Shown here: positions 9,641-18,130 of the stretch, piece by piece
Layout: each line of letters opens with the position of its first letter
Position numbering within the stretch: the first letter of the stretch is position 1
Assembly (NCBI RefSeq): GCF_016756495.1
Contig: NZ_AP023243.1
Span: forward strand, 4,530,501 to 4,594,500
Direction of reading: 5' to 3'
DNA from: Mesorhizobium sp. 113-3-3
Lineage (GTDB): Bacteria > Pseudomonadota > Alphaproteobacteria > Rhizobiales > Rhizobiaceae
DNA: 64,000 nt
Position numbers and translations under genes: made by a program
Notes under the pieces: model-generated
The model's database searches: none
Told to the model about the DNA's origin: nothing
The model's input: the letters and a program-made list of their open reading frames with translations, nothing else

Positions 9641-11290
9641 TCATGGGGCCACACGATAGAGGCCAAGCGACAATTTGTCTCCCGACGAATAGTTGAGGCC
9701 GTCGATCTCGGCGACGCGGTTCGCCGATTTGCCCTGCACCGACAGCATGCCGTTCAGTTTCTGCTCGTCCTCGATCGGCGCCAGCCCTAAGGCGCAGGCA
9801 GGATCGGCAAGCAGATGCTGCGCCACGCCGTCGACATTGGTCAGCACCGTCTTGGTGCCGACCAGGAACACCAGGCTCGGCTCCTGATACCGCGCCGAGG
9901 CCAGCACCGTGGTGTCGCAAGGCTTGTTGGCAAGCACCGCCTGCTTGATCGCCGGGCTCAGCCAGATCGGCTTCAACGATGGGGCGATGACGCCGAACAG
10001 CAAGGCATAGGTGATGCCGGCGCAGGCGGCGGTGGCGCCGATACGGGGCAACGGTACCTGCAACTGGCGCGAAAAAGCGAAATAGCCCGTGCCCAATGCG
10101 GCGGCGGCGGCCGGAATGCTCCACCAGGAGAAAGTGTGGGTGAGATAGATCGGCGCGCCGATGCAGATCGCCGCCAGGCCGAGGCTGACCACGACGAGAC
10201 CAAATGCGGTCGACCACCACAGCCATTGCTGCCAGCGTTTGAGCGGCGCATTGGCATCCTCCGGCTGCAATGTCAGCAGCCAGCCGATCAGCAGCGCCAT
10301 GCCGGGATAGGCCGGCAGAACATAGTGCGGCAGCTTGGTCGGGATCAGCTCGAACACCAGCCAGAACGGGATGTACCAGGCGAGGCAGAAGCGCAGCCTG
10401 ACATCGTCGCGCAGACGGTTGAGGGCCTGGAGACCGGCGCCGACCGCGATCAGCCCGAACGGCCACATGAACAGCGAATAGGTCAGCATGTAGAAGCCGG
10501 GCGGCAGGCCATGCGATTCCTCGCCAGACGCGACCTTGCCGAGCATGTCCTTGCCGACCGCCTGCTGCAGGAAAGCGCCGTGGCTTTTCCAGGTGATCGC
10601 GGCGAGCCAGGGCAGCGCGATGACCAAAACAAGCAACAGGCCGCGCCCAACCCGGAGCTTCGACAGCCAGCGCCCGTCGCGTTCGAAGGCGAACAGCACC
10701 GCGACGGTCAGCGCCGATAAAAGCGGTGCAATCGGCCCCTTGATCAGGATCGCCGCGCCTTGCGCGATCCAGAAAATCCACCAGAGATTGCCGGCGATCG
10801 GTTCGTTGCGGCGCGATGCCAGATAGATCTGCGCCAGTGCGCCTTGCGCCGCCACGCAGCAGGCCAGCAGCATCGCATCGGTCTTGGCGTCGCGGCCCTC
10901 GAAGGCCGTGGCGAAGATCGCGGCCATCACAAGGCCGGCGGCGATGCCGGCATTGGCGCCGAAAAGATTGGTCCCCGTCCAGGTGATCGCCAGCACCGCA
11001 ATGGCAATGCCGAGCGCCGAGATCGTGCGATAGACCCAGATCGGCGCTTCGGCGCCCTTGCCGCTTAGCGTCACGGCCGCCGATTGCAGCCAGTAGATGC
11101 CGACTGGCTTCTGGTAGCGCGAGGCCTCCTGGAAGCGGATGTCGACATAGTCGCCGCTCTCGGCCATCTGCTTGGTCGCCTGGACAAAGCGTGACTCGTC
11201 GCGGTCGATCGGCGGCAGCGACGCCAGCCCCGAAAGCGTCATCACCAGGCTGAACAGGAAGAGAAGAATGTAGTTCCTGTTCAACGCCAT
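9641..11290 (-). CDS. GT39/ArnT-like polyprenyl-phosphate-sugar glycosyltransferase
   Basis: A 549-residue integral membrane glycosyltransferase of the GT-C fold. It has the family N terminus 'LPPIDRDESRFVQATKQM', in which the Asp-Glu pair is the catalytic loop, then 'RYQKPVGIYWLQ', about eleven hydrophobic segments and a periplasmic C-terminal domain. Such enzymes transfer a sugar from a polyprenyl phosphate to lipid A or core on the periplasmic face (ArnT for aminoarabinose, Rgt proteins for galacturonate in rhizobia). The ATG has GAGG nine bases upstream. The GT2 and LAB_N genes upstream probably make and present the donor. No arn genes are present, so galacturonate is more likely than aminoarabinose. 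Confidence 0.92.
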   Translation of the reverse strand: MALNRNYILLFLFSLVMTLSGLASLPPIDRDESRFVQATKQMAESGDYVDIRFQEASRYQKPVGIYWLQSAAVTLSGKGAEAPIWVYRTISALGIAIAVLAITWTGTNLFGANAGIAAGLVMAAIFATAFEGRDAKTDAMLLACCVAAQGALAQIYLASRRNEPIAGNLWWIFWIAQGAAILIKGPIAPLLSALTVAVLFAFERDGRWLSKLRVGRGLLLVLVIALPWLAAITWKSHGAFLQQAVGKDMLGKVASGEESHGLPPGFYMLTYSLFMWPFGLIAVGAGLQALNRLRDDVRLRFCLAWYIPFWLVFELIPTKLPHYVLPAYPGMALLIGWLLTLQPEDANAPLKRWQQWLWWSTAFGLVVVSLGLAAICIGAPIYLTHTFSWWSIPAAAAALGTGYFAFSRQLQVPLPRIGATAACAGITYALLFGVIAPSLKPIWLSPAIKQAVLANKPCDTTVLASARYQEPSLVFLVGTKTVLTNVDGVAQHLLADPACALGLAPIEDEQKLNGMLSVQGKSANRVAEIDGLNYSSGDKLSLGLYRVAP

Positions 11291-11318
11291 GCTTTAGCCT
11301 CTGTGACCATTTTCACCA

Positions 11319-11363
11319 GCATGTCGCCCAAAAGTGTGCCGCGGTTTTGGGAAGACGACATGC
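11319..11363. repeat. RIME-like intergenic palindrome (GCATGTCG ... CGACATGC)
   Basis: A 45-base imperfect palindrome with outer arms GCATGTCG and CGACATGC and an inner CCCAAAAG/GTTTTGGG pair. It lies in the 95-base gap between the LAB_N and GT39 genes of the lipid A unit. This shape is a familiar dispersed intergenic element of Rhizobiales genomes. As RNA it would form a long hairpin that could modulate expression of the downstream GT39 gene. Confidence 0.7.
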
Positions 11364-11385
11364 AAAAGATTATACGACGGGCCGC

Positions 11386-11718
11386 TCAATCGACCTTGGT
11401 CATCGCCGCCTTGCGCTCATTGGCGATCAGCCAGAGATTTCTGATGTAGATGAACATACCCATGGCCTGGCCGGCGATGAACACCGGATCCTGGCGCTGG
11501 ATGGCGTAGATCAAAAGCAGGCCGCCGCCAAACAGCGAGAAGAACCAGAAGGCCACCGGCACGACGCTGCGCTTGGCCTTTTCCGAGGCGAGCCACTGCA
11601 CGACGAAGCGCATGGTGAAGAAGAACTGCGCAACGAAGCCGAGCAGGATCCACGCATCGAATTGCTTGATGAAGACCTGGTGAAGCCAGGTCCCCAGTTC
11701 CTGAAGCACGTTAAACAC
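11386..11718 (-). CDS. LAB_N-domain small membrane protein of the lipid A locus
   Basis: A 110-residue protein with a GTG start preceded by GAGGA seven bases upstream. The start lies inside the end of the GT2 gene (8-base overlap). It has three hydrophobic segments and the LAB_N ('lipid A biosynthesis N-terminal') signature 'FTMRFVVQWLASEKAKRS' plus 'PVAFWFFSLFGGGLLLIYA' and 'QAMGMFIYIRNLWLI'. LAB_N proteins are typically found beside GT2 polyprenyl-phosphate sugar synthases and GT-C transferases. They probably help move or position the lipid-linked sugar, a role inferred from context. It is a stand-alone domain, not fused to LpxB. Confidence 0.92.
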   Translation of the reverse strand: MFNVLQELGTWLHQVFIKQFDAWILLGFVAQFFFTMRFVVQWLASEKAKRSVVPVAFWFFSLFGGGLLLIYAIQRQDPVFIAGQAMGMFIYIRNLWLIANERKAAMTKVD

Positions 11719-12445
11719 GCTTGATTTCCTCTACTTTTGGCATTCTGCGGCGCCGGCGGCGCAGCCACCAGACACCGCCGAGATCGAGCGCGCCCTGCAG
11801 GCCGCGATCGAAAATGCCATAATTCGACTTGCCGTGACGGCGCGAGCGGTCGACGACATCGCAATGCACGACCCGGTAGCCTTCCTGGATGACCAAAGCC
11901 GGAACGAAGCGGTGGGTGCCGTCGAAGAACGGCAGTTTGCGCAGGATATCGGTGTGCACAGCCTTCAGGCCGCAGCCGGTATCGCGCGTCTCGTCATGCA
12001 GGATGGCGTTTCTCAGCCAGTTGGCGAAGCGCGACGCCAGCTGCTTGACCTTGCTGTCGCGGCGCTTGAGGCGCTGCCCCTGGGCGGCGCCGAAATCGGG
12101 ACCGGCCTGCCGCAAGGCGTCGACCAGCACGGGAATATATTGCGGATCGTTCTGGCCGTCGCCGTCGATCGTGGCGACGATGCCGCCGCGCGCCGCCCAG
12201 GCGCCCGAGCGCACCGAAAGGCTCTGGCCTGCCGATTTCTGGTGCCGCAACTCCCGCACCGGGAACGGGCGAAGTGCCGTCTGCTCGGCAAGCACGGCAG
12301 CGGTATCGTCGGTCGAGCCATCATTGACGATGATCAGTTCGAAGTCGCGCCCGGCCATCGCCGCCTCGATCTCGTCGATCAGGAGCGGCAGGTTTGCCGC
12401 CTCGTTCCTGCAAGGAATGACGATGGATATCAATGCGTCCGGCAT
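11711..12445 (-). CDS. GT2 polyprenyl-phosphate sugar synthase (DPM/ArnC/RgtE-like)
   Basis: A 244-residue family 2 glycosyltransferase. It has the GT-A N terminus 'ISIVIPCRNEAANLPLL', 'ELIIVNDGSTDDT', the DXD-like 'VATIDGDGQNDP' and 'DTGCGLKAVH' with the acceptor-side 'HRFVPALVIQEGY'. A C-terminal transmembrane pair is absent, as in the dolichol-phosphate mannose synthase type. These enzymes join a nucleotide sugar to a polyprenyl phosphate on the cytosolic face. The start at ATG 12445 (MPDALISIVIP) is chosen because the family begins there; the frame stays open further upstream and no strong Shine-Dalgarno decides it. First gene of the lipid A unit. Confidence 0.9.
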   Translation of the reverse strand: MPDALISIVIPCRNEAANLPLLIDEIEAAMAGRDFELIIVNDGSTDDTAAVLAEQTALRPFPVRELRHQKSAGQSLSVRSGAWAARGGIVATIDGDGQNDPQYIPVLVDALRQAGPDFGAAQGQRLKRRDSKVKQLASRFANWLRNAILHDETRDTGCGLKAVHTDILRKLPFFDGTHRFVPALVIQEGYRVVHCDVVDRSRRHGKSNYGIFDRGLQGALDLGGVWWLRRRRRRMPKVEEIKRV

Positions 12446-12657
12446 GTCGCGTCGGGGCTCTGTCGTCGGATATGGCATTGGTGGATGCCGTGCGGTGCCG
12501 CTCGAGGTCGTGGGCTGCAAGAACCTTTGGCGCGGCGCCTCATTACGCCAGCCGAAACGATGAAGCAAGCATTCGTGCCGGACGGCGCAGCGCGGCGTTT
12601 CAAGATCGGGTGATCATCTCGGACATCTTGGGATCCTTTGCGCATAGCCAATCCGAC

Positions 12658-12802
12658 GCAAAACCCGATTCCACTTTTGCTGATCGCGGGTCCCTGATTG
12701 AAGCGCGATCTGCCGCAAAACCGGATTCCACTTTTGCTGATCGCGAGTCCCTGATTGAAGCGCGATCTGCCGCAAAACCGGATTCCACTTTTGCTGATCG
12801 CG
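12658..12802. repeat. 57-bp tandem repeat, 2.5 copies
   Basis: Copies run 12658-12714, 12715-12771 and a partial third 12772-12802. The first two differ at two positions, and the third matches copy 2 across its 31 bases. Each contains AAAACCGGATTCCACTTTT followed by CTGATCGCG and ends in GCGCGATCTGCC. The unit resembles the inner half of rhizobial RIME palindromes. Because 57 is divisible by three, frames stay open through the array and give spurious repetitive ORFs. The array occupies the gap between the GT2 gene and tyrS (12446-12871), in which I see no gene. Confidence 0.92.
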
Positions 12803-12871
12803 CTTGGATGCTAAACGCGCGCCTTCATGTGGGCCGCATCAGACCGGCTGGACGCTTTCGGGAAACAAAAC

Positions 12872-14125
12872 ATGCCTGCCTTCAAATCCGATTTCCTGCG
12901 CACGATGAGCGAGCGCGGCTTCATCCACCAGATTTCGGATGAGACCGGCCTCGACGAGCTTTTCGCCAAGGAAACGGTCACCGCCTATGTCGGCTACGAC
13001 GCCACCGCCACCAGCCTGCATATCGGCAATCTGATCTCGGCGACCATGCTGTACTGGCTGCAGGAAACCGGACACCGGCCGATCGCGCTGATGGGCGGCG
13101 GAACGTCGATGATCGGCGACCCATCCTTCCGCGACGACCAGCGCAGCCTTTTGACGCCCGAGGCGATCGCCACCAACATCGAAGGCATAAAGCGCATCTT
13201 CGGCCGGATCCTGCGGTTCGGCAACGGTCCGAACGACGCCATCATGGTCAACAATGCCGACTGGCTGATGAAGCTCAACTATGTCGAGTTCCTGCGCGAC
13301 GTCGGCCGGCATTTCTCCGTCAACCGCATGCTGACCTTCGACAGCGTCAAGCTCAGGCTCGACCGCGAGCAGTCGCTGTCGTTCCTCGAATTCAACTACA
13401 TGATCCTGCAGGGCTATGATTTCGTCGAACTCGCCCGGCGCCAGAACTGCCGCCTGCAGATGGGCGGCTCGGACCAGTGGGGCAACATCATCAACGGCGT
13501 CGATCTCGGCCACCGCATGGGCACGCCGCAGCTTTACGCGCTGACCACGCCGCTGCTCACGACATCGTCGGGCGCCAAGATGGGCAAGTCGGCGAAGGGT
13601 GCGGTCTGGCTCAACGGCGACCTCTTCTCGCCCTATGATTTCTGGCAGTACTGGCGCAACACCGAGGACGCCGATGTCGAGCGCTTCCTGAAGATATTCA
13701 CGCGCCTGCCTCTCGACGAGATCGCACGCCTGGCCGCGCTCGGCGGTTCCGAGATCAACGAGGCCAAGAAGATCCTGGCGACGGAGACGACGGCGATCGT
13801 CCATGGCCGCGAAGCGGCGAACCAGGCAGAGGAAACGGCGCGAAAAACCTTCGAGGAAGGCGCGCTCGCCGAAACCTTGCCGACCGTCGGGGCCGACAAG
13901 GCAGCGCTCGAAGCCGGCGTCGGCATCCTGTCGCTGCTGGTCACGGCCGGACTTGCGTCGTCCAATGGCGAGGCACGGCGGCACATACAGGGCGGCGCGG
14001 TTCGCATCAACGACCAGTCGGTCAGTGACGACCGCCGCATGGTCACGCTTCAGGATCTGAGTCCGGAAAACGTCGTAAAGCTTTCACTGGGCAAGAAAAA
14101 ACACGTCCTGGTGCGGCCGGCCTGA
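12872..14125 (+). CDS. tyrS: tyrosyl-tRNA synthetase
   Basis: A class I aminoacyl-tRNA synthetase of 417 residues, cytosolic. The start ATG 12872 (MPAFKSDF) gives the usual N terminus; the frame is open 45 bases further. The HIGH-type motif is 'LHIGN' at 49-53. The tyrosine pocket is in '[20 protein letters not shown]' and '[16 protein letters not shown]'. The KMSKS loop is 'KMGKS' at 236-240. A C-terminal S4 RNA-binding domain starts near residue 350 ('[20 protein letters not shown]'). The 57-bp repeat array lies just upstream. The stop is six bases from the convergent giant gene. Confidence 0.97.
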   Translation: MPAFKSDFLRTMSERGFIHQISDETGLDELFAKETVTAYVGYDATATSLHIGNLISATMLYWLQETGHRPIALMGGGTSMIGDPSFRDDQRSLLTPEAIATNIEGIKRIFGRILRFGNGPNDAIMVNNADWLMKLNYVEFLRDVGRHFSVNRMLTFDSVKLRLDREQSLSFLEFNYMILQGYDFVELARRQNCRLQMGGSDQWGNIINGVDLGHRMGTPQLYALTTPLLTTSSGAKMGKSAKGAVWLNGDLFSPYDFWQYWRNTEDADVERFLKIFTRLPLDEIARLAALGGSEINEAKKILATETTAIVHGREAANQAEETARKTFEEGALAETLPTVGADKAALEAGVGILSLLVTAGLASSNGEARRHIQGGAVRINDQSVSDDRRMVTLQDLSPENVVKLSLGKKKHVLVRPA

Positions 14126-14131
14126 GGCCGT

Positions 14132-17100
14132 TTACCGATATTCGAAGATCGACCTGAAGATGCCCGGGGCGATCACCGAGAGCGGGTTGACGTCGAGCAC
14201 CGGCTTGTTGGCATTGCCCCTCAGCCGGTAGGTGACGCCGATCAGGCCACGGTCGCGGCCGTTGCCAAGCAGCGCGCCGACAATGGGCAGTTCGCCGAAG
14301 ATGCGGTTGAGGCCATAGACCGGCATGAAGGTGCCGGTCATGTCCATATTGTTGTTCTGGTCATAGAGGATGCCCTGGAACGTCGTGCCGATGCGCGGGC
14401 CGCGCAGCACGCCATTGGCCAGCTTCAGATAGCCGCCGCCTTTCTCGATCTCGGCGTAGCCGCGCTCGAACTTGACCCGCGACGTATCGAGATTGCCCTT
14501 GACCGCCTGGTTGAGGCTGCGGTTGTCGCCGGCCGGCGTGGTCGAGACAATGGAGGCGAGCTTTGGTTCGTTGACGATGAAGAAATTGCTGGTGTCGACC
14601 TTGCCCTTCATCGGCCCGTCGCCGGCTCCGGTCAGCGCCAGCATGATCGAGCCGCCTTCCATATGCTCGTAGACGTTCAGGAACCTCAATATCGCGCCGG
14701 CGTCCGCTGACTTCACGTTCAGCGAGCGCCGGCCATCGCCGGTTGTGTTGCTGATGGTGATGGCCGCGCCCGAACTTGCCGTGGCGCTGACCTTCAGGCC
14801 GTTCACCCTCGAGCCCGCCGCGCTGTAATCGAGCTTCAAATTGGACAGTTGCTCGTCATGGAAGCCGGTGAGCTGCTCGACATCTGCGCTGACGGAAATG
14901 TTGTCTGTTCCGGTCGTCTTGGTCGCGGTATCCACATCGGACGTGAACTGCTTGATGAGCGAACGGGCGTCGAGCGCGTTGCCATTGATGTCGACGGCAT
15001 AGCCCTTGCCCGATCGTTTCACCGCAATCGCGACATTGTCACCCCGGTTCAAGGTGACCTTGCTGAATTTCGCCGACGACAGGGCGCCGTTGACCAGCAC
15101 GATGCTGCCGTCGATGGAGAATGTTTTGCCGTCGAGGTTGAAATCGGACAGTGTCGTGGTCTCGCCGGCCTTGGTCATGACGAAGGTGACGCTGGCGGGA
15201 ACCCCCGCCCCCTTGCTCCAGCCGGCCCAGGGAATGTCCAGCCTGGCATTGGTCAGGTCGGCCGAGACGTTCTGGTTGCCGGTGCCGCTCTTGTCGATCG
15301 CGACCTTCACCGTTCCGCCAAGCAGCGGCGTCAGGCCGGGCATGGCCGCGGCACGGACCTTGTCGTCGAGCACCAGGGCCACCTTGCGGCTGCGCGACGG
15401 CCCATCGTCGGCCAACGGCTCGATAAGGTCGAGTTCGGCAGGAATGCCGTTGAGCGATGCCTTGGCGGAGATCACCGCCTTTTCGGGGTCGACGGTGATC
15501 GAGCCGTCGGCATCCGTCAAGGTCTGTCCCTCGAGCGGCTTGGCCAGCGACAGGCCGGTGTAGTCGAGCGATACCAGCCAGTCGAGCTTCGAGGTATCGA
15601 CGCCTGACTGCAGCGGAATGTCGGCCCGGACATGGCCGGTGACGCTGCCGGACAGGTCCTCCGGCAGGAAGCCGACATGGCGCATGGCGTTGATCGGCTC
15701 GTAGGAGGCAAGTTCGGCGACAGCCGGCGCCTCGCCCTCCACATCGATGTCGAGGGCGCCGATGACCGGCGGGCGGTTCGCCGCCTTGACCGCCAGGGTG
15801 CCGTTGCTGGCCGCCACGGTGCGGCCGCTGGGCATGAAGACGGTGCCCGAGGCGAGCGAGATGTCGACGTCATTGCCGTGGAAGGAAACGAAGCCGACCG
15901 CGTCGCGTATCGGCGGAATGCGGCCGGCCGTGTCAAAACGCGAGCCTTCGATCTGGAAGCGGCCGAACACCTCGTCGGCCGAAAGCGGCACGCCATTGCC
16001 GAGGCGATCCGGCACGACATGGAACTGGAGGTTGGCATCGACGACGCGACCGCCGAACAGATTGTCGAGCACCCAGAGCCGCGCATTGCGCGCCGAAAAC
16101 CACGGCCATAGCTGCTTGACGTGCGAGACCGGCATGTCATGGACGTTGAGCGCCAGATTGATCCCGGGGGCCTTGCCGTCAACGAAAGCCACGGCCGCGG
16201 TGCCGAGCACCTCGCCGGCGGCGGCGGACCGAACCGCGATCTGCTCAGCCACCAATTTATGGCTCTTGGTCTGATAGACGCCGGCGATGCGAGCGAGGAA
16301 GGCGAGAGCGGGCTCGGGCGATTCCGACGGCGCCAGGGTCGAACCGTCGCTGGTCAGGTCGTAGCGGTAGGAGGGCTCCTCGCCCGCCGCCCCTGTCGCC
16401 GGCTTTGGCCCGATCGAGCCGCCGAAATTGAAGGAGGACCGGCCGGTCTTCAGCAGCAGCCTGTCGACCTGGATCTTGTTGCTGCCATGGACAAGCGTCG
16501 CATCGACATCGACATCGGCGGGCAGCAAGCCGCGCGTGCCAAGATCGAGCACCGACCCGGCGGACGACAGGGAGGCCGTCAGCCGCGATTCATTGGTGCC
16601 GGATCCTTCCACTCCTGTCAGCTTCAACGCGATCGCGCCGAGCTTCCCGGCGCCGGCGGCAGTGTCGTCGGCAGCCGCCAGATCGACATTCGCATTCAGC
16701 GCGGTCACGCGATGCGCGGCGACATCGCGGGTGGCGGCGGCGGCAACCTTTACCGTCCTGCCGTCAACATCGGCCTCCGAGGAAAACTCCATGGCGCCCG
16801 GCCCCGACTGAACGACAGTGGCGTCGGCGATCTTGACCAGCTTGATCGCCCCCGCGTCGGGCAGCACGAATTCGACATTGCTGAGATCGATCCGGCGCAT
16901 GGAATCTTCCCGCACGGCGTCGAGCGCGCGATGGATGTTGCCGAACACCGCCTCGGACAGTTTCTCCGGATCGACGAGGCCGTCCTCATTGCGCAATTGC
17001 GCTGTCCAGTCGCCTCCGGACGGCATCGCCGCCACCATGATGCGGGCATCCGAGATCCTGGCGCTGGTCAGCCGCACCTCTCCCCAAAGAAGCGGGATAA

Positions 17101-17512
17101 GGCGCATGCCGAAGCGGACGCGGCCGGCGTCCGCCATCGGTTTGCCGTCCGATGTCTTCAGGCTGACGTCGCTGACTTGAAGCGCGACGAAGCTCGAACT
17201 GTCGAGCGTGATGCGCGCCGGCCCGACCGCCACATCAACATCGACACCAGCGAGCTTCTCGATGGCGGTCTCCGCCTCGGCCCGAAGCCGCTCCGAGCCG
17301 ACCCCGGATGCCCCGATCAGATAGACAACGACGGCGGCCAAAAGCATGAACGCGACGATGCCGGCGAACACGCGCGACAGGATGCGGAATCCGCGGCCAA
17401 TCGACGCCTGACCGAGCGGCGGAACGCGGCACGCGGACGGCAGGGCTCCCAGGTCGGTGATCTCGTCACGCCTGAACCTGATCTTCTCGTGCTGCGGTTG
17501 CTCCTGATCCAC
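14132..17512 (-). CDS. YhdP/AsmA-like giant envelope protein (DUF3971)
   Basis: An 1126-residue protein with one membrane anchor near residues 43-65 ('IVAFMLLAAVVVYLIGASG') and a very long periplasmic part of repeated beta-strand stretches. It contains a DUF3971 segment ('QLWPWFSARNARLWVLDNLF') and an AsmA-type C terminus ending in 'GVTYRLRGNANKPVLDVNPL'. YhdP/AsmA-like proteins are proposed bridges carrying phospholipid between inner and outer membranes. GTG 17512 is chosen as start: GGAAG lies five bases upstream and it avoids running into the divergent bcp gene. The frame is open upstream to 17758, but that part is unlike protein and overlaps bcp. Confidence 0.9.
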   Translation of the reverse strand: MDQEQPQHEKIRFRRDEITDLGALPSACRVPPLGQASIGRGFRILSRVFAGIVAFMLLAAVVVYLIGASGVGSERLRAEAETAIEKLAGVDVDVAVGPARITLDSSSFVALQVSDVSLKTSDGKPMADAGRVRFGMRLIPLLWGEVRLTSARISDARIMVAAMPSGGDWTAQLRNEDGLVDPEKLSEAVFGNIHRALDAVREDSMRRIDLSNVEFVLPDAGAIKLVKIADATVVQSGPGAMEFSSEADVDGRTVKVAAAATRDVAAHRVTALNANVDLAAADDTAAGAGKLGAIALKLTGVEGSGTNESRLTASLSSAGSVLDLGTRGLLPADVDVDATLVHGSNKIQVDRLLLKTGRSSFNFGGSIGPKPATGAAGEEPSYRYDLTSDGSTLAPSESPEPALAFLARIAGVYQTKSHKLVAEQIAVRSAAAGEVLGTAAVAFVDGKAPGINLALNVHDMPVSHVKQLWPWFSARNARLWVLDNLFGGRVVDANLQFHVVPDRLGNGVPLSADEVFGRFQIEGSRFDTAGRIPPIRDAVGFVSFHGNDVDISLASGTVFMPSGRTVAASNGTLAVKAANRPPVIGALDIDVEGEAPAVAELASYEPINAMRHVGFLPEDLSGSVTGHVRADIPLQSGVDTSKLDWLVSLDYTGLSLAKPLEGQTLTDADGSITVDPEKAVISAKASLNGIPAELDLIEPLADDGPSRSRKVALVLDDKVRAAAMPGLTPLLGGTVKVAIDKSGTGNQNVSADLTNARLDIPWAGWSKGAGVPASVTFVMTKAGETTTLSDFNLDGKTFSIDGSIVLVNGALSSAKFSKVTLNRGDNVAIAVKRSGKGYAVDINGNALDARSLIKQFTSDVDTATKTTGTDNISVSADVEQLTGFHDEQLSNLKLDYSAAGSRVNGLKVSATASSGAAITISNTTGDGRRSLNVKSADAGAILRFLNVYEHMEGGSIMLALTGAGDGPMKGKVDTSNFFIVNEPKLASIVSTTPAGDNRSLNQAVKGNLDTSRVKFERGYAEIEKGGGYLKLANGVLRGPRIGTTFQGILYDQNNNMDMTGTFMPVYGLNRIFGELPIVGALLGNGRDRGLIGVTYRLRGNANKPVLDVNPLSVIAPGIFRSIFEYR

Positions 17513-17607
17513 GCAATCTTCCGTTGTACAAATTCGCTCGTGGACGAATCCCCGGTCGACACTATATCGGTGTGGCTTCGCGCGTAACCTCAAACAAGGG
17601 CATCGAT

Positions 17608-18075
17608 ATGGCTGACCTCGACGTGGGCGATCTTGCGCCGCAATTCGACCTGCCCCGCGATGGTGGCGGCTCTCTAAGCCTTTCGTCCTCGTCCGGCAAA
17701 CCCGTCGTCCTCTATTTCTATCCGCAGGACGACACGACGAGTTGTACGCAAGAGGCAATCAGCTTTTCGCGGCTGAAACCCGAGTTCGAGAAGGCCGGCG
17801 CCGTCGTGATCGGCCTGTCACCCGACAACGTCAAGAAGCACGACAAGTTCAAATCTAAGTACAATCTCACCGTCGACCTTGCCGCCGACGAGGAGCGCAA
17901 GGTGATCGAGGCCTACCATCTGTGGGTCGAGAAATCGATGTATGGCCGCAAATATATGGGCGTTGAACGGGCGACGTTCCTGATCGGTCGTGACGGGCGG
18001 ATCGCAAGGATCTGGCGCAAGGTCCGGGTCAAAGGCCATGCCGAGGAAGTGCTGGAAGCCGTTCGCGCGCTCTAA
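17608..18075 (+). CDS. bcp: thioredoxin-dependent peroxiredoxin, Bcp/PrxQ type
   Basis: A 155-residue peroxiredoxin from ATG 17608 (MADLDVGDLAPQFDLP). The peroxidatic cysteine is Cys46 in 'PQDDTTSCTQEA', with serine where most relatives have glycine before it (usual form TPGCT). The pattern 'VVIGLSPDNVKKHDKF' is typical of the Bcp branch. No second cysteine is present, so it should use an external thiol reductant (1-Cys mechanism). It reduces H2O2 and organic peroxides in the cytosol. Transcribed divergently from the YhdP-like gene with 95 bases between the starts. Confidence 0.95.
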   Translation: MADLDVGDLAPQFDLPRDGGGSLSLSSSSGKPVVLYFYPQDDTTSCTQEAISFSRLKPEFEKAGAVVIGLSPDNVKKHDKFKSKYNLTVDLAADEERKVIEAYHLWVEKSMYGRKYMGVERATFLIGRDGRIARIWRKVRVKGHAEEVLEAVRAL

Positions 18076-18130
18076 GCGTCAAAGCCCAGGAACGTAATCG
18101 GCAATTCCGCTCGCACCGAACGAGGCGTCC

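Noticed and set aside
12658..12802. Possible CRISPR array
   Set aside because: Repeats are directly adjacent with no unique spacers, and no cas genes are present.
12433..12942. ORFs on both strands with 19-residue repeats (KPDSTFADR..., KVESGFAADR...)
   Set aside because: They come from the 57-bp tandem repeat, whose length is divisible by three; no ribosome site or domain supports them.
17513..17758. N-terminal extension of the YhdP-like gene to 17758
   Set aside because: It overlaps the bcp coding region and has no membrane or signal features; GTG 17512 has a ribosome site.
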